Origin: Desulfitobacterium dehalogenans ATCC 51507 | GTDB taxonomy: Bacteria > Bacillota > Desulfitobacteriia > Desulfitobacteriales > Desulfitobacteriaceae | NCBI RefSeq assembly: GCF_000243155.2 | Contig: NC_018017.1 | Location: 1,674,001-1,738,000, forward strand | Length of the DNA stretch: 64,000 nucleotides | Direction: 5' to 3' | Part shown: piece by piece, positions 18,109 to 27,010 of the stretch | Position numbering within the stretch: the stretch's first letter is position 1 | How the letters are laid out: each line of letters begins with the position of its first letter | The notes under the pieces: generated by a model | Databases searched by the model: none | What the model saw: only the letters and a program-made list of their open reading frames with translations | Told to the model about the DNA's origin: nothing | Translations under genes and position numbers: made by a program

Positions 18109-19014
18109 ATGGCACAAATCGTGGTTAGCAAGAAAAGTAAAATGATAGCTGATACAGTATTCGTTGTAACAGAATGCAGTGGTTTGTTCGATTTTTTAAC
18201 ACTTAAGTTAACCAATCAATCAAGAAATAACATAAAGTCTTTGCTTAAACACAGACAGGTTACTGTGGATGGGCGTGCCATTACCCAGCACGACTTTCTC
18301 CTAAAAGAAGGACAGACAGTCCGGATAGTCCGTTCTGTAATTCGGGGGCAAAAAGAGAAAGATGTACTGCAAATTTTATATGAGGATGCTGATTTGATCG
18401 TAATCAATAAGCCGGCTGGCTTGTTGACTATAACCGATAATAAAAATAGTGTTTCCGCTTATCATTTGCTGACAGACTATGTGCGCCGGACTAACCCGAA
18501 AGCCCGTATCTTTATTGTTCACCGTCTGGACCGGGACACCTCAGGGGTGCTGATGTTTGCCAAAAACGAAAAGCTTAAACTAGCGTTGCAAGATAATTGG
18601 GGCGGCCTTGTAACACAACGGGGTTATGTGGCAATCGTGGAGGGACGGCTTAAAGAAAAAAGCGGCAGAATTCGCTCCTGGCTCAAGGAAACAAAGACGC
18701 TGCTTGTGTATTCCAGCCCCAAGGTGGGGGACGGTTTGGAGGCCATCACGAATTATCAGGTGATCAATGAAACCCCGGACTATTCTCTATTGAATATTCA
18801 ATTGGAAACAGGCCGTAAGAATCAAATCCGCGTGCACATGAAGGAATTAGGGCATTCTGTCGTGGGTGATACCAAATATGGTGCTAAAACCAATCCTTTG
18901 AAGCGATTAGGGTTGCATGCGTACAAACTGGAACTCAGGCATCCTTTTTCTAATCAATGGTTATGCTTTGAAACAGAAGTGCCAGAGAATTTTAAAGCGT
19001 TATTAAAGTTATGA
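18109..19014 (+). CDS. RluA-family RNA pseudouridine synthase
   Basis: The start is ATG 18109, 11 bases after GAAGGAG, rather than GTG 18079. About 301 residues. An S4-like N-terminal region (SRNNIKSLLKHRQVTVDGRA) is followed by the catalytic domain. The signature HRLDRDTSG at about residue 138 contains the catalytic aspartate. KLETGRKNQIRVHM (seen as LETGRKNQIRVH) and the GDTKYG motif are also present. It isomerises specific uridines in rRNA or tRNA. The next gene is a DEAD-box helicase in the same direction, a plausible RNA-maturation pair. Confidence 0.9.
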   Translation: MAQIVVSKKSKMIADTVFVVTECSGLFDFLTLKLTNQSRNNIKSLLKHRQVTVDGRAITQHDFLLKEGQTVRIVRSVIRGQKEKDVLQILYEDADLIVINKPAGLLTITDNKNSVSAYHLLTDYVRRTNPKARIFIVHRLDRDTSGVLMFAKNEKLKLALQDNWGGLVTQRGYVAIVEGRLKEKSGRIRSWLKETKTLLVYSSPKVGDGLEAITNYQVINETPDYSLLNIQLETGRKNQIRVHMKELGHSVVGDTKYGAKTNPLKRLGLHAYKLELRHPFSNQWLCFETEVPENFKALLKL

Positions 19015-19036
19015 ATAGGTTAAGTCTATTCATAAC
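19010..19036 (+). terminator. Hairpin overlapping the rluA-type stop codon
   Basis: A perfect 10-bp stem TTATGAATAG / CTATTCATAA. No T-run follows, so it may be an RNA-stabilising or attenuating hairpin rather than a full terminator. Confidence 0.45.
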
Positions 19037-19065
19037 TGTTTAAAATAAAAACATTCCTACTGGCT

Positions 19066-20397
19066 ATGGAAATAGGTCATGACGGAAAAGCGACCAATTT
19101 TATTAATATTAAAGGATTAAAGGTGAAACAGGTGTTATTAAACGAACTGAAGATAATCAATCCGATTCAGAAGGCTCTGACAGCGCAAGGATATTCAGAG
19201 GCAACCCCTATCCAGGCTGAGGCGATTCCGCCCTTGCTTGCGGGCCGGGATTTGTTGGGATGTGCCCAAACAGGCACAGGCAAGACCGCCACACTTGCGA
19301 TTCCGATCTTGCAAAGCCTTGCCATGGGGCAGGGTTTGCTAAAAGGTAAAAAACAGATCAGAGCCTTAGTTCTCGCGCCGACCCGGGAACTGGCGACTCA
19401 AATCGCAGAGTCCTTCACCGCCTACGGGGTCAACTTGCCCCTAAGGACGCTGGTCATTTTTGGCGGCGTAGGGCAGGTCCCGCAAACAAGGAAACTGGAA
19501 AAGGGGATTGATATCCTGGTGGCAACCCCGGGCAGACTGCTTGATTTAATCAACCAAGGATTTATCGATTTAAGCCATGTGGAACATTTTGTGCTTGATG
19601 AGACCGATCAAATGCTGGATATGGGTATGCTTCACGACGTAAAAAGGATCATCACTTACCTTCCCAGGGAAAGGCAGAATATGTTGTTTTCAGCAACCAT
19701 GCCGGTTGAAATAGAAAAGCTCGCGGATACTATCTTAAAAGAACCTGTGAAGATTGCAATAACGCCGGAACGTTCTCCGCTTGATATCATTGAACAGGAA
19801 GTCTATTTTGTTGATAAGGCAAACAAGACGGCCCTGTTGACTTATTTGCTGAAAAACAGCGAATATGATTCTGTTCTCGTGTTTTCGCGGACAAAACATG
19901 GTGCAGATAAAATAGTAAAAGAACTGAATAAAAAGGGATTTGCAGCAGTAGCGATTCACGGAAACAAATCTCAAGCCAACAGGGAGCAGGCTTTGAATGC
20001 TTTTAAAAAACGGAAAACAAGAATTCTTGTTGCAACGGATATTGCTGCCCGCGGGCTTGATATCCAAGAACTTTCCCATGTCATCAATTACAACCTGCCT
20101 GAGGTGCCTGAAACCTATATTCACAGGATTGGCCGTACAGGCAGAGCCGGTCTTGGTGGAAAGGCAATCACGTTTTGTGACTTTGAAGAAAAGCCCTTAT
20201 TGCGCGACATTCAAAAACGAATCGGTAAAACATTACCCGAAGTGAAGGAGCATCCCTATCCATTAGTCAACATCGTTATCGAGCCAAAAACAAAGACATC
20301 TCAGCGAGCAGCTTCGTCAAGGCCTCAAAAGCCCGCCACAGCTAGAACAGCAGCCTATTCCAAACAAGGTGCATATAAATCGAAGCCAACTACCTGA
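19066..20397 (+). CDS. DEAD-box ATP-dependent RNA helicase
   Basis: 443 residues as drawn. The first ~20 residues are atypical and no good ribosome site precedes the first ATG; a GTG near 19123 after AAAGG is an alternative start. All superfamily 2 motifs are present: Q motif (TPIQAEAI), Walker A AQTGTGKT, PTRELA, TPGR, SAT, ARGLDI and HRIGRTGRAG. Motif II reads DETD instead of DEAD, which keeps the catalytic Asp-Glu pair. The C-terminal tail is basic and low in complexity (ASSRPQKPATARTAAYSKQG), as in RhlE-like proteins that unwind structured RNA in ribosome assembly. Confidence 0.9.
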   Translation: MEIGHDGKATNFINIKGLKVKQVLLNELKIINPIQKALTAQGYSEATPIQAEAIPPLLAGRDLLGCAQTGTGKTATLAIPILQSLAMGQGLLKGKKQIRALVLAPTRELATQIAESFTAYGVNLPLRTLVIFGGVGQVPQTRKLEKGIDILVATPGRLLDLINQGFIDLSHVEHFVLDETDQMLDMGMLHDVKRIITYLPRERQNMLFSATMPVEIEKLADTILKEPVKIAITPERSPLDIIEQEVYFVDKANKTALLTYLLKNSEYDSVLVFSRTKHGADKIVKELNKKGFAAVAIHGNKSQANREQALNAFKKRKTRILVATDIAARGLDIQELSHVINYNLPEVPETYIHRIGRTGRAGLGGKAITFCDFEEKPLLRDIQKRIGKTLPEVKEHPYPLVNIVIEPKTKTSQRAASSRPQKPATARTAAYSKQGAYKSKPTT

Positions 20398-20506
20398 CCA
20401 AAGTAATATACATAAACACCGACCTTTGCGCATGGGTACCTAAAAAACTCTACCTGGAATCTGAACGCCAAAATACTGAAACTCGGGTTTGAAACTTACT
20501 CGAAGT

Positions 20507-20580
20507 GGACGACGAAGGAATATACATCTTTTTAGTACACTCAAGGCATACAGAAAGCGTATGACTGCTTGACCGTATTT
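20507..20580 (+). repeat. Dispersed intergenic repeat, copy C
   Basis: A weaker copy: ACGAAGGAA, ACATCTTTTTAGTAC, ACTCAAGGCATACAG. It lies in the 320-base gap after the helicase gene, and no gene is seen in that gap. Confidence 0.5.
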
Positions 20581-20719
20581 CGTAAAAAGAGGGCTTTCGT
20601 TGCTAATTATGTTAGAGAGGTATAAAATGTAAAAGACGACCGTAAAAGGGAAGTGGATGAATTATAACTTTTTTAATTTGTTTAGGATCATTCTGAAAAA
20701 TATCTAAAGGAGTGATATT

Positions 20720-21679
20720 ATGCCTTTAGTTCCAGCTATTTGTAGTCAGTGTGGTGCGAAGATTGAAGTTGATGATAACCATGAGGCAGGGATATGTTCC
20801 TATTGTGGGATGGCCTTCATCACAGAGAAGGTTATAAATAACCATCTAACCAGTATAGACAACATGAATATCCAAAATGCCACAATTAATGTTAATGGTC
20901 CAAGTGTGGAAAATTTAATTTTACGTGCTGAGCAATTTAAGACATCAAAGAATATTGAAAAAGCAAAAGAATATTATAATAAAGCTTTAGATATTGATGC
21001 AACAAATGTCAAGGCATTAGAAGGACTTAAGAATGTGGAATATGTAGGTGTTTTGGCAGGAACAACAATTACCTTTAATATGATTGATAGAATTGAAGAA
21101 TTACTAACGTCTAACCAAAAGATTCAAGCCATAAAATATGTAAATCAATCAACTGGTATTGGACTGAAAGGCGCGAAGAATTTCGTGGATGAGTATGAAG
21201 TAAGCCATGATTTCAACGCTGCTTCAAAAAAAATATCTGCCACAGATATTAGCAAGCGAAAGAAGTCCGGATGCTATGTGGCAACAGCCGTATATGGCTC
21301 ATATAATTGTCCGGAAGTATGGATATTAAGAAGATGGCGGGATGAAAAATTAGCGATCACATGGTATGGAAGGGCTTTCATTCATATGTATTATGCTATA
21401 AGTCCTGCCATAGTCAGAATATTCGGCGAAACTTCATGGTTTCGGAAATTATGGAAATCTAGATTAGATACCTTGGTTTATGAACTTAAGGGCATAGGGT
21501 ATCAAGATACCCCATATGAAGATAAGGTTTGGGCGATTCCAAATTCTTTGAGTAAGCGAAATAAGGCTATTTTCGAGGGATACAAGAACGGTATATCTGT
21601 TGAGCAGTTGGCAACCGAATATTATTTATCACCAAAAACGGTGTATAAGATATTATCCAAAACGGAAAATGATAGATGA
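20720..21679 (+). CDS. Multi-domain Zn-ribbon / TPR / L12-like / CFI-box / HTH protein
   Basis: 319 residues, ATG after AAAGGAGTGATATT. Residues 8-29 form a four-cysteine zinc ribbon (CSQC...CSYC). About 70-105 is a TPR-like helical pair. About 130-162 (KIQAIKYVNQSTGIGLKGAK) resembles the C-terminal domain of ribosomal protein bL12. About 189-240 contains CYVATAVYGSYNCPEV and LRRWRDE, the CFI-box motif found in small uncharacterised Firmicute proteins. The last 40 residues look like a helix-turn-helix (SVEQLATEYYLSPKTVYKIL). The mixture suggests an adaptor or regulator, but no function is established. Confidence 0.7.
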   Translation: MPLVPAICSQCGAKIEVDDNHEAGICSYCGMAFITEKVINNHLTSIDNMNIQNATINVNGPSVENLILRAEQFKTSKNIEKAKEYYNKALDIDATNVKALEGLKNVEYVGVLAGTTITFNMIDRIEELLTSNQKIQAIKYVNQSTGIGLKGAKNFVDEYEVSHDFNAASKKISATDISKRKKSGCYVATAVYGSYNCPEVWILRRWRDEKLAITWYGRAFIHMYYAISPAIVRIFGETSWFRKLWKSRLDTLVYELKGIGYQDTPYEDKVWAIPNSLSKRNKAIFEGYKNGISVEQLATEYYLSPKTVYKILSKTENDR

Positions 21680-21687
21680 CACTTAAA

Positions 21688-21727
21688 GGCGACATGGCGT
21701 AACGAATAGGCCATGTCGCTTTTTTGT
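21688..21727 (+). terminator. Rho-independent terminator
   Basis: The stem GGCGACATGGC / GCCATGTCGC followed by six Ts, just after the multi-domain gene. Confidence 0.85.
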
Positions 21728-21824
21728 TTCTGTATCGTTTAGTAGGGAGTCTTTATAAAAGAAGTAGGGTATAATTGGATTATGATTAAGAGATATAAGG
21801 CGAAAATTAGAAAGGAAGAATACC

Positions 21825-22550
21825 ATGTATCCATTTACAGACCAGTTTATGTCCAATGATAAAAATGTTGAGTTCCTAAAAGCCACAATGATGGGACCAA
21901 ACGCCATGCGGTTATCAGAGGAATTGTCGTCACACCTGAACATCAATGAGAATATGCGAATCCTTGACCTCGGCTGCGGGTGTGGTCTTTCTACGCTGTT
22001 GTTGGCGAAAAAATATGGCGCGTCCGTTTTCGCCGCCGACCTTTGGATTTCGCCAACTGAAAACTATGAGCGTTTTCAATCTATCGGGATTGATGATAAG
22101 GCCGTTCCGATTTTCGTAGACGCGACCAAGGGGCTGCCTTTCGCAAACGGATATTTTGACTTGTTGTTCACCGTGGATGCTTACCATTATTTTGGTGATA
22201 CGGAGGAAATGCTCCCGTCGCTTATTCCTTTTGTGAAAAAGGGCGGCTATATTGCCGTGGCTATCCCCGGCCTAAAATACGATTTTGGGGGAAATGTTCC
22301 TGATGAAATGCAGCCGTTTTGGAATGATGAGATAGCAAGGACGATACGCTCGATTGACTGGTGGAAAGATTTGTGGAAGAAAGCAGAGGGCATAGAAATT
22401 GTGGACATTCGTGAAATGGCCTGTTGCGGCCAGGCGTGGAGTGAATGGCTGACCGCCTACCATCCCGTTGTCGCTGAGGACATCAAAATGATGGAGGCTG
22501 AGGGTGGAAAGTATTTTAATCTTGTTCAGTTAATTGCTAAAGTAATCTAA
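21825..22550 (+). CDS. Class I SAM-dependent methyltransferase
   Basis: 241 residues, ATG after GGAAGAATACC. Motif I ILDLGCGCGLSTLLLA (about residues 45-60) binds S-adenosylmethionine. VFAADLW supplies the acidic end of strand 2, and GLPFANGYFDLLFTVDAYHYF is motif II and post-II. The fold is complete, with a C-terminal cap including a CCGQAWSEWL segment. The methyl acceptor, probably a small molecule, cannot be told. Transcribed alone. Confidence 0.85.
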   Translation: MYPFTDQFMSNDKNVEFLKATMMGPNAMRLSEELSSHLNINENMRILDLGCGCGLSTLLLAKKYGASVFAADLWISPTENYERFQSIGIDDKAVPIFVDATKGLPFANGYFDLLFTVDAYHYFGDTEEMLPSLIPFVKKGGYIAVAIPGLKYDFGGNVPDEMQPFWNDEIARTIRSIDWWKDLWKKAEGIEIVDIREMACCGQAWSEWLTAYHPVVAEDIKMMEAEGGKYFNLVQLIAKVI

Positions 22551-22586
22551 CCTTAATCACCAAGACGCAGAAAATAAGATGAAGTA

Positions 22587-22611
22587 ACATCGGGCCAAAT
22601 TGGCCTGATGT
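22587..22611 (+). terminator. Hairpin after methyltransferase gene
   Basis: ACATCGGGCCAA / TTGGCCTGATGT, a 12-bp stem with one G-T pair. The T-run is poor. It could also affect the resistance gene that starts 27 bases later. Confidence 0.5.
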
Positions 22612-22638
22612 GTATAGTAGATAAGAAGGAGAGTCTAA

Positions 22639-23427
22639 TTGAGTATAGATTTGAATAACAAAAAAATACCGAAAGAAGCAATTCAAGCATTAAAAATTAT
22701 AGAAGAGCTGCTTGATAGTATATTAGTTGGCGTATATTTATACGGTTCTGCTGTAATGGAAGGTTTACGCATTAATAGCGATGTAGATATTTTGGTGGTA
22801 ACAAATCATAGTTTATCTGAAAGAACTCGAATAGATCTTACAAATAGGCTAATGCTTATATCTGGGAAAATAGGAAACACAAATGCTATAAGACCACTTG
22901 AAGTTACAGTCATAAATCAAAAAGATGCTGTTCCTTGGCATTTTCCTCCCAAATATGATTTTATGTATGGTGAGTGGCTAAGAGAGCAGTTTGAAAAGGG
23001 AGAAATTCCTCAACCAACTTATGACCCAGATTTAGCAATTCTATTAGCTCAAGTAAGAAAAAATAGCATTAATCTTTCTGGACCAAAAGCAACAGAAATA
23101 CTTGAACATGTACCTATGACAGATATTCGAAGAGCCATTAAAGAATCTTTGCCTGGGTTGATAGCGGATATTAAAGGTGACGAACGCAATGTGATTTTAA
23201 CTTTAGCCAGAATGTGGCTGACAGCCTCTACCGGTGAAATTAGCTCAAAAGATCTGGCAGCAGAATGGGCAATACCTCAATTACCCACTGAGCCTGCATC
23301 TTTACTCGATTTAGCTAGAAAAGCCTATCGAGGAGAGTATGTTGATAAGTGGGAAAGACTGGAGTCCGAGGTGGCTTCACTCGTTAATTATATGAAAAAG
23401 TCCATAGAGTCTTGTCTTAATATCTAA
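22639..23427 (+). CDS. ANT(9)/AadA-type aminoglycoside (spectinomycin) adenylyltransferase
   Basis: 262 residues from TTG 22639, with GAAGGAG 7 bases upstream. The nucleotidyltransferase motif is VYLYGSAVMEGLRINSDVDI, with the two metal-binding aspartates in the last residues. It is followed by RPLEVTVIN with the third acidic residue. The length and the C-terminal helical domain fit the ANT(9)/ANT(3'') family, which adenylylates spectinomycin (and streptomycin for AadA). The window has no integron or plasmid marker next to it, so it may be an intrinsic chromosomal homologue. The drug spectrum is inferred. Confidence 0.8.
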   Translation: MSIDLNNKKIPKEAIQALKIIEELLDSILVGVYLYGSAVMEGLRINSDVDILVVTNHSLSERTRIDLTNRLMLISGKIGNTNAIRPLEVTVINQKDAVPWHFPPKYDFMYGEWLREQFEKGEIPQPTYDPDLAILLAQVRKNSINLSGPKATEILEHVPMTDIRRAIKESLPGLIADIKGDERNVILTLARMWLTASTGEISSKDLAAEWAIPQLPTEPASLLDLARKAYRGEYVDKWERLESEVASLVNYMKKSIESCLNI

Positions 23428-23582
23428 TCAGTTATCAATATTTAGAATTGGTTAAAAAAACATCTGACTCAAAGGGGATATTAGGCTTAAGCGGATAAAG
23501 TCCAATGCCATTTGAGATGAATTATTTATATGATGCACATCAGTAGTATATTGCGTATTAAATATAAAATAGGAGGATTTCC

Positions 23583-23912
23583 ATGGCTACTTTTGAAGAT
23601 TTTATGAAATTAGATATTAGAGTTGGAGAAATTACTGAAGTTGAATTTTTTGAAAAAGCGAAAAAACCGGCTTATAAATTATGGGTTGATTTCGGTAATG
23701 AAATTGGTATAAAGAAGTCAAGTGCTCAAATTACGGAATGCTATAAAAAGGATGAGCTTATAGGTAAGCAAGTTTTAGGAGTGGTAAATTTTCCTCCAAG
23801 ACAAATTGCAGATTTCATGTCAGAAGTATTAGTATTAGGAGTTTATTCATCACAAGGAGTGGTATTAATTAAACCTGAGCAACCTGTTAAAAAAGGTGAT
23901 AGATTAGGTTAA
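23583..23912 (+). CDS. csaA: CsaA-type tRNA-binding domain protein
   Basis: 109 residues, ATG after AGGAGGATTTCC. A single OB-fold tRNA-binding domain: FMKLDIRVGEI at the start, the IGIKKSSAQIT core, LGVVNFPPRQI and GVVLIKPEQPVKKGDRLG at the end. The length is exactly that of CsaA, a dimeric protein reported to have chaperone-like and tRNA-binding activity. It is monocistronic. Confidence 0.88.
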   Translation: MATFEDFMKLDIRVGEITEVEFFEKAKKPAYKLWVDFGNEIGIKKSSAQITECYKKDELIGKQVLGVVNFPPRQIADFMSEVLVLGVYSSQGVVLIKPEQPVKKGDRLG

Positions 23913-24036
23913 TACATAGTCTTCTTTAAATGTGGATTAGTGAATATGAGCAATACGGAGAAAGTGCGTTTCATGGAACCGCACTTTATAATTGCCCAAG
24001 TGACACATAAATACTGAATATAAAAGGTATTAGACA

Positions 24037-24583
24037 ATGATTTTATGGACAATCCAACATTATCCTGCTTATCAAAAGCTGCTTGAAAATGGAATACTTA
24101 CCGCAAATGAAAGTCATTTGTTTTGTCAATGACTTTCGTTACGCTTATGACTGGATGACGCGTAAAATGATCGAAGCGGATATTTATCCGGCTGGAGATA
24201 GCATTCGTTACCCTGTATGGGCATGGTATCAATGGGAGGGTAAACGAAAAAGACGGGATATGAGAAAAGGGGGCCATGCAAAGCGCGGTGAGAAGATCGT
24301 CCAATTAACGATTGACATTGACGATAAGGATGTCCTTCTTTCAGACTTTGACTTGTTTCATTATCCCTTAAATTACTGGTACTTACCTTCCGACGAAGAG
24401 GATGATGCTGATTTTGAAAGTACTTATACAAATGCGGGATTTACATGGCATGATCTATCGGATTTTCAAATACAGAGCAACGAAATGCTCTTGCTCAGGG
24501 ATAGAATCGTTAAAAGTTGGGATCAAATTTTTAATTTGAGTAAAGAAGATGAAGGGTGGGCTATACGGAAAGTTGAAAACTAA
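24037..24583 (+). pseudogene. DUF3841 protein split by a frameshift
   Basis: A frame from ATG 24037 reads MILWTIQHYPAYQKLLENGI and stops at 24132. The next frame, from about 24123, continues CFVNDFRYAYDWMTRKMIEA to the stop at 24583. The two parts join to a normal DUF3841 protein of about 180 residues (WxWYQWEG, LTIDIDDKDVLLSDFDLFH). One base of difference near 24122-24132 explains the break, so it is either a recent frameshift or a sequencing error. The family's function is unknown. Confidence 0.75.
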
Positions 24584-25121
24584 GTCGATTCAAGCAACCT
24601 TATGGCAAGTAAGGCTTGAGTAGGTTGTTAAAGCCGAGGTATTCATTGCTAAATAATGGGGTGTTACAGGCTAGAAAGGCCAAAAACTATCCTACCAAAA
24701 AGCATACATTGACTTTCAGGAATTCATATGTTATTTTTTGATTATAGTACTTGAATGGAGGGGTTACGTGTGTTGATTTTTTCCCGATAAAGAGAACATT
24801 GCAATTCAATGCAGTCTTCTTTTAAATCTGCCTATAGCAGATAATCGGGATAAGTCTGTCCATACGTGACACCTTATTTATTATATTTGTCATAACAAAT
24901 GAAGCCTCTCCTATTGTAAGGAACGGTTGATTTTGTGTTGATATTTATGAATAATATGGCATACTTTTCCCGATTATATCAGCACAGGCAGTAAATAGCC
25001 TGTGCTTTTTATTTTCCTTGAAAGGGAGTTTTCAAAATACGCTAGATAAGAGTGGATTGACAATGCATAATTCCAATATTGAACAATTATTAATGAAGTT
25101 AAATAGTAAAGGAGAATATCT
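24584..25121. other. Intergenic stretch with hairpins
   Basis: No gene is seen. TCAAG...CCTTA / TAAGG-CTTGA (24589-24620) is a bulged hairpin right after the DUF3841 stop. GCACAGGC / GCCTGTGC with TTTTTATTTT (24983-25016) is a good Rho-independent terminator. The part between is AT-rich and featureless. Confidence 0.55.
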
Positions 25122-26000
25122 ATGACATATAAAATTGAAAATAAACGAGTATGGTTCATTACTGGAGCAAGTAAGGGACTTGGTTATGCTTTCACATGTG
25201 CTGCCTTGAAGGCCGGAGATAAAGTTGTAGCAGTTGCTAGAACTATTGATAAATTGGAAAAGCTAAAAGATTCATATCAAGAGACCTTGCTGCCATTAAG
25301 CCTCGATGTTACAGATAGGAAGGCTGTTTTTTCTACGGTTGAAGCAGCAATTGAACATTTTGGCAGGCTTGATATTGTTGTTAACAATGCGGGCATCATG
25401 ACTTTAGGTATGATTGAGGAACTAAGCGAATCCGATGCTCGAAAACTGATGGACACAAACTTTTTTGGAGCTCTTTGGGTCTGCCAGGCGGTGATGCCCT
25501 ATTTGAGGTCACAGCGTTCTGGACATATCATACAGATTACTAGTATTGGTGCCATTATTTCAGGTCCGATGTCTGGCATTTACAGTGCAAGTAAATTTGC
25601 TTTGGAAGGAATGAGTGAAGCTTTAGCAAAAGAAGCTGAACATTTTGGAGTGAAACTTACCATGGTAGAACCAGGAGGGTACTGGACAGATTTGTACATT
25701 GCGATGAATTACAGCAATCCATTGGATTCATACGGGACACTTCGCGAAGAACTGGCCAAACAGTATTCCGAGGATTCAGTAGATAGTGATCCCTCCCTGG
25801 CAGCGGAAGCCCTTATGAAATTAGTAGCCAGTAATAATCCTCCTTTGAGGCTTATCCTTGGCAGCGTGGTTTACGATTTAGCGATGGACACATTAAAGGC
25901 ACGGATAGCTACTTGGGAGGAATGGGAGGCAGTTAGCCGTGCCTCTGAAAAAGCTATTCCTGCACCTGAGGGATATGGAGTATCTGAGGAGAAAAACTGA
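25122..26000 (+). CDS. Short-chain dehydrogenase/reductase (SDR)
   Basis: 292 residues, ATG after AAAGGAGAATATCT. Classical SDR features: ITGASKGLGYA binds the dinucleotide near residue 15, LDVTDR (about 62) marks the adenine pocket, NNAGIM is at about 90, Ser is in TSIGA near 142, and YSASK at about 155 holds the catalytic Tyr-Lys. The Arg after the first strand (AVART) suggests a preference for NADP(H). The longer C-terminus (PSLAAEALMKLVASNNPPLRLILG) is typical of the group often annotated as oxidoreductases of unknown substrate. It converges with an HxlR regulator. Confidence 0.85.
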   Translation: MTYKIENKRVWFITGASKGLGYAFTCAALKAGDKVVAVARTIDKLEKLKDSYQETLLPLSLDVTDRKAVFSTVEAAIEHFGRLDIVVNNAGIMTLGMIEELSESDARKLMDTNFFGALWVCQAVMPYLRSQRSGHIIQITSIGAIISGPMSGIYSASKFALEGMSEALAKEAEHFGVKLTMVEPGGYWTDLYIAMNYSNPLDSYGTLREELAKQYSEDSVDSDPSLAAEALMKLVASNNPPLRLILGSVVYDLAMDTLKARIATWEEWEAVSRASEKAIPAPEGYGVSEEKN

Positions 26001-26071
26001 TAAACTTTTAACTATCTTCTAGGGTAGGACTGTATCGCTGCTATAGGAACTATCTAAACGCTTTTGTTAAA

Positions 26072-26108
26072 AATGAGAGTCTTAACTAAATTTGTTAAGA
26101 CTCTCATT
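26072..26108. terminator. Bidirectional terminator between convergent genes
   Basis: A 15-bp perfect stem AATGAGAGTCTTAAC / GTTAAGACTCTCATT. It serves the SDR gene on the plus strand (ATTATTTT follows) and the HxlR gene on the minus strand. Confidence 0.85.
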
Positions 26109-26111
26109 ATT

Positions 26112-26441
26112 TTACTGATCCTGATTACTGTGTTTTAGATGCTCTATTCCCCAACTATTCATTGCATCCAAAACCGGTTTTAAAGATTTTCCCAGCACCG
26201 TAAGAGAGTATTCGACCTTTGGTGGTACCTCCGGATAAACTTTTCTATAGATTATCCCATCGGCCTCCATCTGCCGAAGCTGTTGTGTCAGCATCTTCTG
26301 GCTTATTCTGTTGATACCTTTACTGAGGTCACTGAACCTTTGTGTACCATTATTGAATAGATTTCTTAGAATAAGCACCTTCCATTTGTGCCCGATCAAG
26401 TTGACTGTATGCTCAATAGGGCATGATTTATCACATGGCAT
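26112..26441 (-). CDS. HxlR-family transcriptional regulator
   Basis: 109 residues from ATG 26441, which has GGAG 8 bases upstream; an ATG 18 bases earlier lacks one. The N-terminal CDKSCPIEHTVNLIGHKWKV is the HxlR signature, with cysteines that can act as redox or electrophile sensors. The winged helix continues through RFSDLSKGINRISQKMLTQQL and ends with the PPKVEYSLT wing. It is divergent from the cupin and VOC genes and is their likely regulator. Confidence 0.88.
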   Translation of the reverse strand: MPCDKSCPIEHTVNLIGHKWKVLILRNLFNNGTQRFSDLSKGINRISQKMLTQQLRQMEADGIIYRKVYPEVPPKVEYSLTVLGKSLKPVLDAMNSWGIEHLKHSNQDQ

Positions 26442-26470
26442 TATTATCACTCCAGTCAATTATTACTCAA

Positions 26471-26530
26471 TACTTACTATTTGGTTAGTATAGTACAAAA
26501 TAGTGCCTTCTTGCAAATGGTTAGTAACAC
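26471..26530. promoter_or_regulatory. Probable HxlR operator region
   Basis: The imperfect palindrome TACTTACTATTTGGTTAGTA (26471-26490) and a second GGTTAGTA word 36 bases downstream (about 26519-26526) lie between hxlR and the cupin gene. HxlR-type regulators usually bind short AT-rich palindromes in such divergent regions. Confidence 0.45.
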
Positions 26531-26638
26531 TATTATAGTGAGCATACAACAGTAACTTTTAAGCTTGATTTGGATTTAAATTGCTAATGATAGCTGAAGA
26601 TTAACTTTTAATTTCAAAAAGAATGGGAGTAATAAGTA

Positions 26639-26965
26639 ATGGATAAAATTAATATTGGCGATATTCTTGATTTTTCAACTGAAAAAAGCGCTCGTAAGGG
26701 AATATTCAAGGAAGGCAGGCTGGATACAGGACTTTTGCTTTATACCCCTGGGCAAACAACACCTGATCATAAGCATTCTGATATCGATGAAGTCTTTTAT
26801 GTAATTTCTGGTGAAGGTACAATCACAATAAACAATGAAGAAATGCTTCTGAAAGAAAAGGATATAATTTTCTCGCCTAATGGTGAGACACATGGATTCA
26901 ATAATACCAGTTCTTCCAATTGGGTTGTGTTGCAAATTAAAATCAACACTTCCCAAAAGGATTAA
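26639..26965 (+). CDS. Cupin-domain protein
   Basis: 108 residues, ATG after GGGAGTAATAAGTA. A single small beta-barrel with cupin motif 1 (HKHSDIDEVFYVISGEG) and motif 2 (IIFSPNGETHGFNN), including the His-His-Glu-His set that binds a metal. Such stand-alone cupins bind or convert small molecules; the ligand is not evident. It lies 46 bases before a VOC-fold gene and opposite HxlR, suggesting a small quinone or electrophile stress unit. Confidence 0.8.
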   Translation: MDKINIGDILDFSTEKSARKGIFKEGRLDTGLLLYTPGQTTPDHKHSDIDEVFYVISGEGTITINNEEMLLKEKDIIFSPNGETHGFNNTSSSNWVVLQIKINTSQKD

Positions 26966-27010
26966 ACCCTATTTATAAGAATTCGATTGAGTACAGGAGG
27001 TAGTTGATTA

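Noticed and set aside
22639-23427. Plasmid or integron-borne resistance cassette
   Set aside because: No mobile-element ends or recombinase lie beside the ANT(9)-like gene; it may simply be chromosomal.
24584-24640. tRNA-like or riboswitch structure after the DUF3841 gene
   Set aside because: It is only a bulged hairpin; no T-loop, anticodon arm or conserved aptamer words were found.
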